A stretch of DNA of 34,545 nt, from the NCBI GenBank assembly GCA_934167445.1, contig CAKPKJ010000010.1, forward strand, positions 1 through 34,545. The letters are read 5' to 3'. This stretch comes from an uncultured Clostridia bacterium (GTDB taxonomy: Bacteria > Bacillota > Clostridia > TANB77 > CAG-508). Made by a program: the position numbers and the translations under genes. The notes beneath the pieces were generated by a model. That model worked only from the letters and a program-made list of their open reading frames with translations. It was not told the origin of the DNA and searched no databases. This document shows positions 16,733-23,958 of the stretch, piece after piece (position 1 is the stretch's first letter; each line of letters begins with the position of its first letter).

Positions 16733-17811
16733 ATGATTTTGGGGACGGAGCAAAAAATCATTTTACAAAATTACTTTTGTCATTAAATTGATTTTTTATT
16801 AACTCTTTTAAATTACGATTTTCTGTATCTTAAACTCATAATGTAAATTTATTTTAGTCTCTCCATTACCCCTTTTGTAATATCAAATTTTTTCATTATG
16901 TCTGTATATTTTATGCTGTGTTCTTCCTTTAGATATTTTATTAGCCTTTTTAGTATATCATTTTTCTCAAAAATTTCAAATACTTTTACATTTTCTTTTC
17001 CTAAAAATTCTTCTATTAAATTATTAATAATTTCATTTGGATTGTTTTCAATATCTATAAAATTTCCATATTGAATTGAAGATTCTAAAATAAATTTTAA
17101 TTCTTGTTTTGAAAAAATACCTTCTGTTTGATTTTCTTGACTTTTTAAATATTTATATGATGAAAATTTATATTTTCCAGCATCTTTTACTAATCCTGCT
17201 TTTACTGGATTTTGATGTATATACTTTATACACTGTATTAATTGTCTTTGACTCATTATAGGCTGAGTTTTGTATCTATCTCTAAAAACATATCCTACCC
17301 TTTCTTGCATAAAATTATAATATTGTGCATACATTCCATTGGTTTTTTGCATGAATTTTGATAGTTCTTCTATATTGTCTGTCCTAATTAACAGATGTGC
17401 GTGGTTGTTCATTATACAGTATGCTATAATTTCTACTTTTCTTTCTTTTTGTGTTTTCTCCAATATTTTTAAATATCTTCTTATGTAGTTTTCTGTTTTA
17501 AAAATACTTTCTTTATTAATTCCTTGTATCATTACATGAAAAAAAGAAGTATTCAGATTTTTTCGAACTTGTCTTGATATTTTTATCACTCACTTTCTTT
17601 TATCTTTTTACTTCTTTTTACAATTCAAATATGTTTATTTAATTTTTATTTTGTGAATCTTATGTAATTTTTGTATTTAATATTTTGCACTTTAAATTAT
17701 TATAATAAAATTCACATTATCTAATTTTATTTTTTAAAACACGATTATACTTTTATACGCTATTCTCTTAGCCTATATTAAAATGATTTTTTGCTCCGTC
17801 CCCAAAATCAT
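16733..17811. mobile_element. REP-type Y1 transposase element with 33-bp inverted hairpin ends
   Basis: Bases 16733-16765 and 17779-17811 are perfect inverted repeats of 33 bp with a GGGGACGGAGC core. Each end can itself fold: ATGATTTT pairs with AAAATCAT and leaves the G-rich core in a 13-base loop. Such single-stranded hairpin ends are typical of elements moved by Y1/HUH transposases. No target duplication is seen, as expected. The element is inserted between ABC-F and tex, and the TGA stop of the ABC-F gene lies inside its right end. The outer end hairpin plus TTTT may also terminate ABC-F transcription. Confidence 0.85.
16849..17589 (-). CDS. REP-associated Y1 (HUH) transposase
   Basis: 246 residues. 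It has HVMIQGINK near the N-terminus, the HUH metal motif in CIMNNHAHLLI (about residues 58-68) and a tyrosine-rich segment NGMYAQYYNF (about 88-97) that should carry the nucleophile. It then has GYVFRDRYKTQPI and YIHQNPVKAGLV, both common in the REP-associated tyrosine transposase (RAYT) family. The C-terminal 80 residues look like a DNA-binding extension. The frame is intact from GTG at 17589 with a weak GAAAGTGAG signal. It sits inside matched hairpin ends, so the element may still be mobile. Confidence 0.9.
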   Translation of the reverse strand: MIKISRQVRKNLNTSFFHVMIQGINKESIFKTENYIRRYLKILEKTQKERKVEIIAYCIMNNHAHLLIRTDNIEELSKFMQKTNGMYAQYYNFMQERVGYVFRDRYKTQPIMSQRQLIQCIKYIHQNPVKAGLVKDAGKYKFSSYKYLKSQENQTEGIFSKQELKFILESSIQYGNFIDIENNPNEIINNLIEEFLGKENVKVFEIFEKNDILKRLIKYLKEEHSIKYTDIMKKFDITKGVMERLK

Positions 17812-19391
17812 TCTACTCCTAAATATTCATTATATGTTATTTCTCTATCTATCACTTCGCCATTTTCTTTTATATCTATTATTCTATTTGCAACTGTTTG
17901 TGTTAATTCATGGTCATGTGATGTGAATAAAATATTTCCAGTAAATTTTTTCATTCCTTCATTTACAGATGTAATACTTTCCATATCTAAATGGTTTGTT
18001 GGTTCATCAAATATTAGGAAGTTTGCTCCTGATAGCATCATTTTTGATAATACACATCTTACTTTTTCTCCACCTGACAATACATTTACTTTTTTCAATG
18101 CTTCATCTCCTGAGAATAACATTCTTCCTAAAAAGCTTCTTATATATGTTTCGTCTGGGTCTTTTGAGTATTTTCTTAACCATTCTGTTATGTTTTCATC
18201 TGTTTCAAACAAGTAGTTATTATCTTTTGGGAAATAATTTGTTGTTATTGTTGTTCCCCATTCGATTTTTCCTTCGTCTGGTTCTAGTTCTCCTGCAATT
18301 ATTTGGAATAATATTGTTTTTGCAAGTTCATTGTCTGCTAAAAATGCTATTTTATTTCCTTCTTTTACACTAAAAGATATGTTGTCTAATAATTTTACTC
18401 CATCTACTGTTTTAGATACATTTTTTACTTGTAAAATTTCTTTTCCTGGTTCTCTATCAGGTTTGAAGTCTACATATGGATATTTTCTGTTTGATGGTTT
18501 TATTTCCTCTAATTGAATTTTTTCTAATGTTTTCTTTCTTGATGTTGCTTGTTTTGATTTTGATGCATTTGCACTAAATCTTGCAATAAAGTCTTGTAAT
18601 TCTTTGATTTTTTCTTCTTTTTTCTTGTTTTGCTCTCTTGCTTGTTTTTGTGCTAATTGACTTGATTCATACCAGAAATCGTAGTTTCCTGGATATACTT
18701 TTATTTTTCCAAAGTCAACATCTGCTATATATGTACAAACTTTATTTAAGAAATATCTATCATGTGATACTACTATTACAGTGTTTTCGAAATCTATTAA
18801 AAATTCTTGTAACCATTCAATACTCTTTAAGTCCAAGTCATTTGTAGGCTCGTCTAGTAACAATACATCTGGATTTCCAAATAAAGCTTGTGCTAGTAGC
18901 ACTTTTACTTTATCTCTTGCTTCTATTTCTTTCATATATTTATAATGGTTTTCTGGAATAATTCCTAAATCATTTAAAAGTTTTGCTGCATCTGATTCTG
19001 CATTCCATCCATCTAGTTCTGCAAATCTTTCTTCTAATTTTGCAGCTTTCATTCCATCTTCTTCTGAGAAATCTGGTTTTGCATATATTGCCTCTTTTTC
19101 TTTCATTATGTCATATAATTCTTTATTTCCCATTATTACTGTATCTATTACTGTAAATTCTTCAAAAGCATAGTGGTCTTGTTTTAACATTGAAAGTCTT
19201 TCACCTTTTTCTAAAGATACATCACCTTTACTTGGCTCTAACTCTCCTGATAGCACTTTTAAAAATGTTGATTTACCAGCTCCATTTGCTCCTATAATTC
19301 CATAGCAGTTTCCTTTTGCAAATCTTATATTAACATCTTCAAATAATACTCTTTTTCCAAATCTAACGGTTACATTATTTGCACTTAACAT
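17808..19391 (-). CDS. ABC-F family ATPase (translation factor, YkpA/YbiT-like)
   Basis: 527 residues with two ATP-binding cassettes and no membrane segments. The first has GANGAGKSTFLK and LLLDEPTNDLD; the second has LSGGEKVRCVLSKMM and LIFDEPTNHLDME. The degenerate second Walker A (AFLADNELAKTILF) is typical of the YbiT/YkpA branch. The linker (about 240-320) is lysine-rich. Members act on the ribosome; drug resistance is not implied. AGGAGG precedes ATG 19391. The TGA stop lies inside the inserted element, so the last residues (EYLGVE) abut the insertion and the original C-terminus may have been slightly different. Confidence 0.93.
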   Translation of the reverse strand: MLSANNVTVRFGKRVLFEDVNIRFAKGNCYGIIGANGAGKSTFLKVLSGELEPSKGDVSLEKGERLSMLKQDHYAFEEFTVIDTVIMGNKELYDIMKEKEAIYAKPDFSEEDGMKAAKLEERFAELDGWNAESDAAKLLNDLGIIPENHYKYMKEIEARDKVKVLLAQALFGNPDVLLLDEPTNDLDLKSIEWLQEFLIDFENTVIVVSHDRYFLNKVCTYIADVDFGKIKVYPGNYDFWYESSQLAQKQAREQNKKKEEKIKELQDFIARFSANASKSKQATSRKKTLEKIQLEEIKPSNRKYPYVDFKPDREPGKEILQVKNVSKTVDGVKLLDNISFSVKEGNKIAFLADNELAKTILFQIIAGELEPDEGKIEWGTTITTNYFPKDNNYLFETDENITEWLRKYSKDPDETYIRSFLGRMLFSGDEALKKVNVLSGGEKVRCVLSKMMLSGANFLIFDEPTNHLDMESITSVNEGMKKFTGNILFTSHDHELTQTVANRIIDIKENGEVIDREITYNEYLGVE

Positions 19392-19421
19392 TTTACTTCC
19401 TCCTAGTTATTAGTCTTTGGT

Positions 19422-19450
19422 ATTATACTATATTTTTCTTGTACTTTCAA
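19422..19450 (-). promoter_or_regulatory. Promoter for ABC-F
   Basis: On the minus strand TTGAAA (19445-19450) and TATAAT (19422-19427) are 17 bp apart. It is nearly back to back with the right toxin promoter. Confidence 0.7.
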
Positions 19451-19458
19451 GCTTCCTG

Positions 19459-19487
19459 TTAGTAATGCTATTCCATTAATGTATATT
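19459..19487 (+). promoter_or_regulatory. Weak promoter of right toxin mRNA
   Basis: TATATT at 19482-19487 is 6 nt before GCCGAC, the same position as in the left locus. The expected -35 site (TTAGTA, 19459-19464) matches poorly. This toxin may be expressed less or need help. Confidence 0.35.
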
Positions 19488-19528
19488 ATTGTTGCCGACT
19501 TGCTTAGAGGCAGGAAGGAGGTTGCTCA

Positions 19529-19597
19529 TTGAAACCATTTATAAAATTGCTAGCATTATATGTTATTTACTTAATTGTAAAAGACTTTGATGATTAG
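19529..19597 (+). CDS. Fst-like small hydrophobic peptide, right type I toxin candidate
   Basis: 22 codons from TTG at 19529 to TAG. AGGAGG at 19516-19521 is again exactly 7 nt before the TTG. The peptide begins MKPFIKLLA, has the core LYVIYLIV and an acidic tail KDFDD. Length, start codon, spacing, leader and terminator are the same as in the left locus, although the peptide and repeats have diverged. This conservation argues for a real coding sequence. Its function as a membrane toxin is an inference from the Fst-like layout. Confidence 0.65.
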   Translation: MKPFIKLLALYVIYLIVKDFDD

Positions 19598-19602
19598 CAT
19601 AG

Positions 19603-19643
19603 AAAAAGACTAGGTAAGTTTAGCCGACTCCTAGTCTTTTTTT
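19603..19643. terminator. Shared bidirectional terminator, right type I locus
   Basis: AAAAAGACTAGG (19603-19614) pairs with CCTAGTCTTTTT (19630-19641). The 15-nt loop contains AGCCGAC, so both loci keep the same complementary loop element. Confidence 0.85.
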
Positions 19644-19674
19644 GTTACTCATTGAAACATTTATTGCAATTGCT
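19603..19674 (-). ncRNA. Predicted antisense RNA (antitoxin), right type I locus
   Basis: It would start near 19674, downstream of TTGACA/TAATAT at 19681-19709, and stop at the shared terminator, giving about 70 nt. Its first 27 nt are the direct-repeat copy that pairs with the toxin start region. Its loop AGTCGGC can pair 7 bases with the mRNA 5' end. Confidence 0.65.
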
Positions 19675-19680
19675 ATAATT

Positions 19681-19709
19681 ATATTAGCACACATTTTATT
19701 ATATGTCAA
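19681..19709 (-). promoter_or_regulatory. Promoter of antisense RNA, right type I locus
   Basis: On the minus strand TTGACA (19704-19709) and TAATAT (19681-19686) are 17 bp apart. The spacer is almost identical to that of the left locus. Confidence 0.75.
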
Positions 19710-19737
19710 TTTTTAATAAAATATTCATATTAGCATT

Positions 19738-20394
19738 TTATTTTAAAGTGTATTGTCCAATGTCTGGCTCAGTAAATACAGACTCATCTACGGTATTAAA
19801 ATTGTATTCTTTTTCTGTTATCTGGTTATCCATAATATTTTTTATAGCAATTCCTGTTTCTTTATCTACATATACTTCATTTTTTTCAGTTCCATTCATA
19901 AAAAGAGGTGACATATAATTAGTTATTAAATAACAGTCTTTTCCGTTATAATTAGTAGATTTTATTACTGCAAATGTACAAGCTAATAGTGTTTGCCAGT
20001 CATTGTCTGTTTCTAAAGAGTTTGTTAATTGTACATTTATTGTATTAACAGCATTCAATTGTGCAGTTTTAGAATCCTTTGTATTCCAGAAAACATCACA
20101 TCTTTCACCATTATTGTATTGTGACATTTTTGTTACTTCTCCATTAGAATCTGTCCTTTGTAAAATCACAACTTGCTTGTTTCCGTCTTGATAATAATTG
20201 ATTAAAACATTCGTACTGTCATCTGTAAATGTTTGATTTATTGTTGCTGAAAAGTTTGAAATGGATGTATATTGTGCTATTTTATTTTGCAAACCTTTTA
20301 CTATAATAAAATTCCTTAGAGTATAGAGTACAAATATAGCTAGTACTATTAATATAATTAATAAAATAATTTTAAATGTTTTTTTCTTGTTCAT
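19738..20394 (-). CDS. Membrane-anchored extracytoplasmic protein of unknown function
   Basis: 218 residues. AGGAGGAG precedes ATG 20394. A short basic N-terminus and one helix (about residues 8-30) anchor a soluble outer domain rich in Asn and Thr with alternating beta-like segments (FSATINQTF, TNVLINYYQDGNKQVVI, NEVYVDKETGIAIKNI). The KETG turn and general pattern recall the LolA/RseB-like beta fold used for binding lipids or lipoproteins, but I cannot assign a family. No terminator is seen before the antisense-RNA promoter downstream, so readthrough into the right type I locus is possible. Confidence 0.75.
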   Translation of the reverse strand: MNKKKTFKIILLIILIVLAIFVLYTLRNFIIVKGLQNKIAQYTSISNFSATINQTFTDDSTNVLINYYQDGNKQVVILQRTDSNGEVTKMSQYNNGERCDVFWNTKDSKTAQLNAVNTINVQLTNSLETDNDWQTLLACTFAVIKSTNYNGKDCYLITNYMSPLFMNGTEKNEVYVDKETGIAIKNIMDNQITEKEYNFNTVDESVFTEPDIGQYTLK

Positions 20395-20500
20395 AAAAAA
20401 CTCCTCCTATATTTTTTGTATAATTATATCATATAAGAGAATTTTTTGTTTGATTTTTTCACTTTTTTATTAATTGGCAAAATATTATAGACAAATAAAA

Positions 20501-20540
20501 ATCAACCACTTTTGAATTTTAAAACCCTAAAGTGATCGAT
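20501..20540 (-). terminator. Terminator after DUF378 gene
   Basis: Arms 20529-20540 and 20501-20512 pair over 12 positions (with G-U pairs). On the minus strand the hairpin is followed by TTTTTATTT. Confidence 0.7.
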
Positions 20541-20551
20541 ATATTATTTTT

Positions 20552-20740
20552 TTAATCATCAAATAATAATTTTATTCCCCATAATCCAGATATTCCAACT
20601 AATCCATATACTATTCTAGATATAACTGACATTTCTCCAAATATTGTTGCAACTAAGTCAAATCCGAAAAATCCTATTAATCCCCAATTTATAGCACCAA
20701 TTATTATTAGCACTAATGCTATTTTATCAATGACTTTCAT
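20552..20740 (-). CDS. DUF378 small membrane protein (YuzA-like)
   Basis: 62 residues, two membrane helices. The family motif INWGLIGFFGFDLV is present at about residues 17-30, followed by a short loop and the second helix (IVYGLVGISGLWGI). The function of DUF378 is not established. AAAGGAGG precedes the ATG. It is a single gene with its own terminator. Confidence 0.9.
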   Translation of the reverse strand: MKVIDKIALVLIIIGAINWGLIGFFGFDLVATIFGEMSVISRIVYGLVGISGLWGIKLLFDD

Positions 20741-20887
20741 ATTTTCCTCCTTTTGCTTTGTTTTTCTTATTATGTGTTATTTTATTGTATTTATTCTAAA
20801 AAAATGAAAAAGCGAGAAAATTTTTGAAAAAGCAAGAAAAATTAACCAAATATTTATAAAATCCCTTATTAATCAAAAATATAAAAA

Positions 20888-20917
20888 TTGACTACTTAGT
20901 ATTTATTAATTTATAAT
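20888..20917 (+). promoter_or_regulatory. Promoter for small hypothetical gene
   Basis: TTGACT at 20888-20893 and TATAAT at 20912-20917 have an 18-bp spacer. Confidence 0.5.
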
Positions 20918-20992
20918 TCATAAAAACATTTTAATGCAGAATATTTTATATATTTTTGATAAAAATATATAATAGTAGGAGTGGTATATATT

Positions 20993-21262
20993 ATGGATAA
21001 TAATCAGATTTTAAAATTAGAAAATTTATTTAATAGTTTATTAAATAGAGAGGTTAAATTAGCTTTTGCTGGATGTTTAGAAGGTTCTTGTTATATTTTT
21101 TCTTTTAGCTATTCTATTACTCTTGATTTATTAACTATTGATGATTTAACTAATGAAAATTATTTTAAATTTAATCTTAACCAAGTTTATAACATTGATT
21201 TTGAAGATGCTAAAGTAGTTTTTTATCTTGATTATGATGTTATTATTACTATTTTTTATTAG
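20993..21262 (+). CDS. Hypothetical acidic protein, 89 residues
   Basis: AGGAG (20977-20981) lies 11 nt before ATG 20993. A GTG at 20981 is in frame but overlaps the binding site. The product is acidic and rich in Asn, Leu, Phe and Tyr, with no clear membrane helix; it contains FAGCLEGSCYIFSFSYS and ends in a hydrophobic IITIFY. I do not recognise a family. It converges on the ribbon-helix-helix gene across a shared hairpin. Confidence 0.65.
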   Translation: MDNNQILKLENLFNSLLNREVKLAFAGCLEGSCYIFSFSYSITLDLLTIDDLTNENYFKFNLNQVYNIDFEDAKVVFYLDYDVIITIFY

Positions 21263-21277
21263 TTTTATAATATTAAT

Positions 21278-21303
21278 AAAAATGTCCAGAAAGACATTTT
21301 TTT
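21278..21303. terminator. Bidirectional hairpin between convergent small genes
   Basis: AAAAATGTC (21278-21286) pairs with GACATTTTT (21293-21301), loop CAGAAA. It overlaps the stop codon of the minus-strand gene. Confidence 0.75.
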
Positions 21304-21502
21304 ATTTTCTTGTTTTTTCTAATTTCTTTTTGTCATTTTCATCTAAGTTTTGTAAACTAAAATTAAGTAATGATATTACAACTTTATTAAACGATAAATT
21401 TTTTATATTAGCTAATGATTGTATATCTTCTACAATATTTTCAGGTAATCTGAGTGTTTTACTTATTCCACTATGATTTTCGGGTATTTTTAATTTATTC
21501 AT
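21302..21502 (-). CDS. Ribbon-helix-helix (Arc/CopG-like) small DNA-binding protein
   Basis: 66 residues. KTLRLPENIVEDIQSLA is the expected beta strand plus first helix, and SFNKVVISLLNFSLQNL the second helix, the classic fold of small repressors and some antitoxins. AAGGAGG precedes the ATG. No toxin gene is paired with it in an operon; its only close neighbour converges. A stand-alone regulator is the simplest reading. Confidence 0.7.
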   Translation of the reverse strand: MNKLKIPENHSGISKTLRLPENIVEDIQSLANIKNLSFNKVVISLLNFSLQNLDENDKKKLEKTRK

Positions 21503-21564
21503 TTCTATCCTCCTTTGCAGTTATTTTACAATAAAATATGGTGTAAATATGCACCTACTTTCGC

Positions 21565-21593
21565 TTGCAATATAGAAGGACTTATGATAAAAT
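21565..21593 (+). promoter_or_regulatory. Promoter for pilin-like copy C
   Basis: TTGCAA (21565-21570) and TAAAAT (21588-21593) have a 17-bp spacer. Confidence 0.5.
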
Positions 21594-21710
21594 TTCACTG
21601 ATGATGACAAAAGTGTCGTGTTTCTTTTAATCAAAGAAAAGTATAAAAAGTAAAAATAATGAAAAACTAAAGAAAAAGGAGATGTTATATAGTTATGAAA
21701 GTGGTATCAA

Positions 21711-23570
21711 GTGAATCAAATCGGATTTAAATCCAATAATGAAATAAGAGAAATAGAAAACAGACAGGGAATTACATTAATTGCTTTAGTAATAACTATT
21801 GTGGTTTTGCTAATTTTAGCAGGTGTTTCAATAGCAATGCTAACAGGCGAAAATGGAATATTAACACAAGCAAGTAATGCGAAAAAAGCAACAGAAGAAG
21901 CTGCAAAAGAAGAAAACTCAAAATTAAGTAGCATAGAAGATTATATGGTATCAGAAGCAGGATATAACCAAGACAAAGGAGTAGATGAACCACGAATATT
22001 AAATGGAATGACACCGGTAATGTTTAATTTACCAACGGATACTGAAAAAGGATATCCGATAAAGCAAGGAGAACAAGGCTTTCAAGAAAATAGTTGGTAT
22101 GATTATACAAAAAGTGAGTGGGCAAATGCAGTAACAGAAGACGGAAGTTACTGGGTATGGATACCAAGATATGCATATAAAATAACATATAATAATCCAA
22201 GTGATAAATCACAAGGAGGAAAAATAGACGTAAAATTTTTAATAGGAACAACAGATGAATATTATACAGATGACACTAAAACAACAAAAGCAACAGCAAA
22301 AAGAGCAACATCAGCAGATGAAGAAGTAGATACAACAACAGATTATTACGTACATCCAGCATTTACAAATGAAAGCAGTATCGGTTATGCAAATGGTGGA
22401 TGGGATAAAGAATTAACAGGAATTTGGGTTGCAAAGTTTGAAGCCGGATATGCAAGTGGAAATAATAATGCACCTGTGAAAGCAAGTAGTGTAAATTATT
22501 CACAAAATACATCTTGGGTAGCTAAAGCAGAAGCAGGAACAACAGATGATAGTACACAACTAGCCAGAAACTGGCTAGATGGTATATATGGAACAATAAC
22601 AGGGCAAGATAGTAATGGGCATAATATTTATGGATGGAAAAACGGACAACAAACAGCAATAAAATATCCAACATTCCAACCTAAGACATATTCAATGAAC
22701 TATATAAATGTAAATGATGCATATAATATTTCAAAAGTATTAACTGAAAAAGGAAATATATATGGATTAAGTAGTGCTACAACAGATAGCCATTTAATGA
22801 AAAATAGTGAATGGGGAGCTGTTGCATATTTAGCACAAAGTAGCTATGGAAATGATGGAACAGAACCATATGTAAATAATCTTAGTTTAGGTGGAGGTAC
22901 TGGAAAAAGAACAGATGATATAGCAGGAGGAACAGGAGTAAATAGTGTATATGCAGTAACAGGAGTTACAACAGGTTCAACATCAGCAGGAGGAGTTGAA
23001 ACAACAATAGACACTATAAACAACACAACAGGAAACACTGCTAACAGTGGTGTATACACTTGGGACCAAGAAAATGGCCAAAAATCAAGCTCAACATTAA
23101 ATATGTATGGAGTATTTGATATGAGCGGAGGAGTTTGGGAAAGAACAGCAGGATATATATCTAATGGAAACTGGAATTTAAACGGATATGGTTCAAGCTT
23201 TACAAAAGATAAAGTAAGTACAAAATATGCAACAGTATATCCTCGAGATGCATCACAAGATGATTCTAGTAAATCATATGATACATCAACAACAGAAAAA
23301 TCTAATCAAGTATATACAACATTAAGTACGGCAAATTATAAAACAAATAAATATATATATGGAGATGCTATTAGAGAAACATCTACGAGCGGTACCGGTT
23401 CAACGAGCTGGAACGGAGACTACTCTTACTTTCCGGCGTTGTACTATCCGTTCACTGTACGCGGCGGTAGCTTATGGAATGGCTCTGCTGCAGGGTTGTT
23501 CTATTTCAACCGTGCGGGTGGTTATAGCCGTTACTACATCGGCTATCGTCCGGTGCTCGTGGCACTTTAA
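21711..23570 (+). CDS. Pilin-like FGE-fold surface protein, copy C
   Basis: 619 residues, built like copies A and B: prepilin-type leader ending RQG (residue 20), helix GITLIALVIT, charged segment, FGE-like body with GVFDMSGGVWERTAGY, and a GYRPVLVAL end. The start is odd. The only in-frame candidate is GTG 21711, 29 nt after the strong AAAGGAG (21675-21681). An ATG at 21695 begins an 11-codon frame that overlaps it and stops at 21730. Either a frameshift has damaged the start, or the short frame couples translation. The gene is 18 kb from its paralogues yet shares a 401-bp identical stretch with copy B. Confidence 0.85.
   Translation: MNQIGFKSNNEIREIENRQGITLIALVITIVVLLILAGVSIAMLTGENGILTQASNAKKATEEAAKEENSKLSSIEDYMVSEAGYNQDKGVDEPRILNGMTPVMFNLPTDTEKGYPIKQGEQGFQENSWYDYTKSEWANAVTEDGSYWVWIPRYAYKITYNNPSDKSQGGKIDVKFLIGTTDEYYTDDTKTTKATAKRATSADEEVDTTTDYYVHPAFTNESSIGYANGGWDKELTGIWVAKFEAGYASGNNNAPVKASSVNYSQNTSWVAKAEAGTTDDSTQLARNWLDGIYGTITGQDSNGHNIYGWKNGQQTAIKYPTFQPKTYSMNYINVNDAYNISKVLTEKGNIYGLSSATTDSHLMKNSEWGAVAYLAQSSYGNDGTEPYVNNLSLGGGTGKRTDDIAGGTGVNSVYAVTGVTTGSTSAGGVETTIDTINNTTGNTANSGVYTWDQENGQKSSSTLNMYGVFDMSGGVWERTAGYISNGNWNLNGYGSSFTKDKVSTKYATVYPRDASQDDSSKSYDTSTTEKSNQVYTTLSTANYKTNKYIYGDAIRETSTSGTGSTSWNGDYSYFPALYYPFTVRGGSLWNGSAAGLFYFNRAGGYSRYYIGYRPVLVAL
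23409..23567 (+). other. Putative DGR variable region, copy C
   Basis: 53 codons matching those of copies A and B in length. Base composition is clearly higher in G+C (30 of 60 in 23401-23460) than the rest of the gene, and Arg codons are CGN, which are rare elsewhere in this window. Variable sites carry Tyr, Asn, Arg, Ser and Ile, as expected from mutated Asn codons. Confidence 0.6.
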
Positions 23571-23580
23571 AATATTCCTT

Positions 23581-23602
23581 GGGCCTTGTGGCCCTTTTTT
23601 TT
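23581..23602 (+). terminator. GC hairpin and T-tract after copy C
   Basis: GGGCC (23581-23585) and GGCCC (23590-23594) with a TTGT loop are followed by eight T. It is a strong terminator just 13 bp after the variable region. Confidence 0.85.
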
Positions 23603-23958
23603 CGGCAAAAATTTTAAAATTAGTATTATACAAAAATACGGGTAAGTGTTATAATTTGAATATACAAATTTGAAATTAAAATATTTTAAATTCCATTTTT
23701 TAATATTTTTCTTAATCTTTTTTTGCTGGATAAACGTAATAATATGTTGGCAAAAAATTGACTTGTATATTTAGTATCATTTACTATAGCTGCTAGTAAT
23801 AAAAATTTTATTTATGAATCTGGTATGTTACTGTATACCAAAAATAAAGATACTTTAGTTTCTGTTTTATATAAAATTCTTTTATTTATTATATTAATTT
23901 TTCCTTGAATTTTTTCCTTTTTTATGATAATTTGTAGAAAAAAATAAGAGGTGATATT
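23603..23958. other. Intergenic stretch without a recognisable gene
   Basis: AT-rich. I see only a small dyad GGTAT/ATACC near 23820-23840 and a possible promoter TTGAAT/TAATTT at 23905-23933 for the next gene. Confidence 0.4.

Larger units (their letters stand above)
19525..19675. repeat. Direct repeat pair of right type I locus (19525-19552 and 19648-19675)
   Basis: Both start CTCATTGAAAC and end AATTGCTA, with ATTTAT in the middle and two small offsets. One copy covers the toxin start codon, the other the 5' end of the antisense RNA. The sequence is unrelated to the repeat in the left locus. Confidence 0.8.

Noticed and set aside
20993..21502. The 89-residue protein and ribbon-helix-helix protein as a type II toxin-antitoxin pair
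   Set aside because: The genes converge across a terminator rather than forming an operon, and the first protein shows no toxin-like motif.
23359..23673. Open frame of 104 codons over the end of copy C
   Set aside because: It is a shadow frame of the G+C-richer variable region and runs past the terminator.
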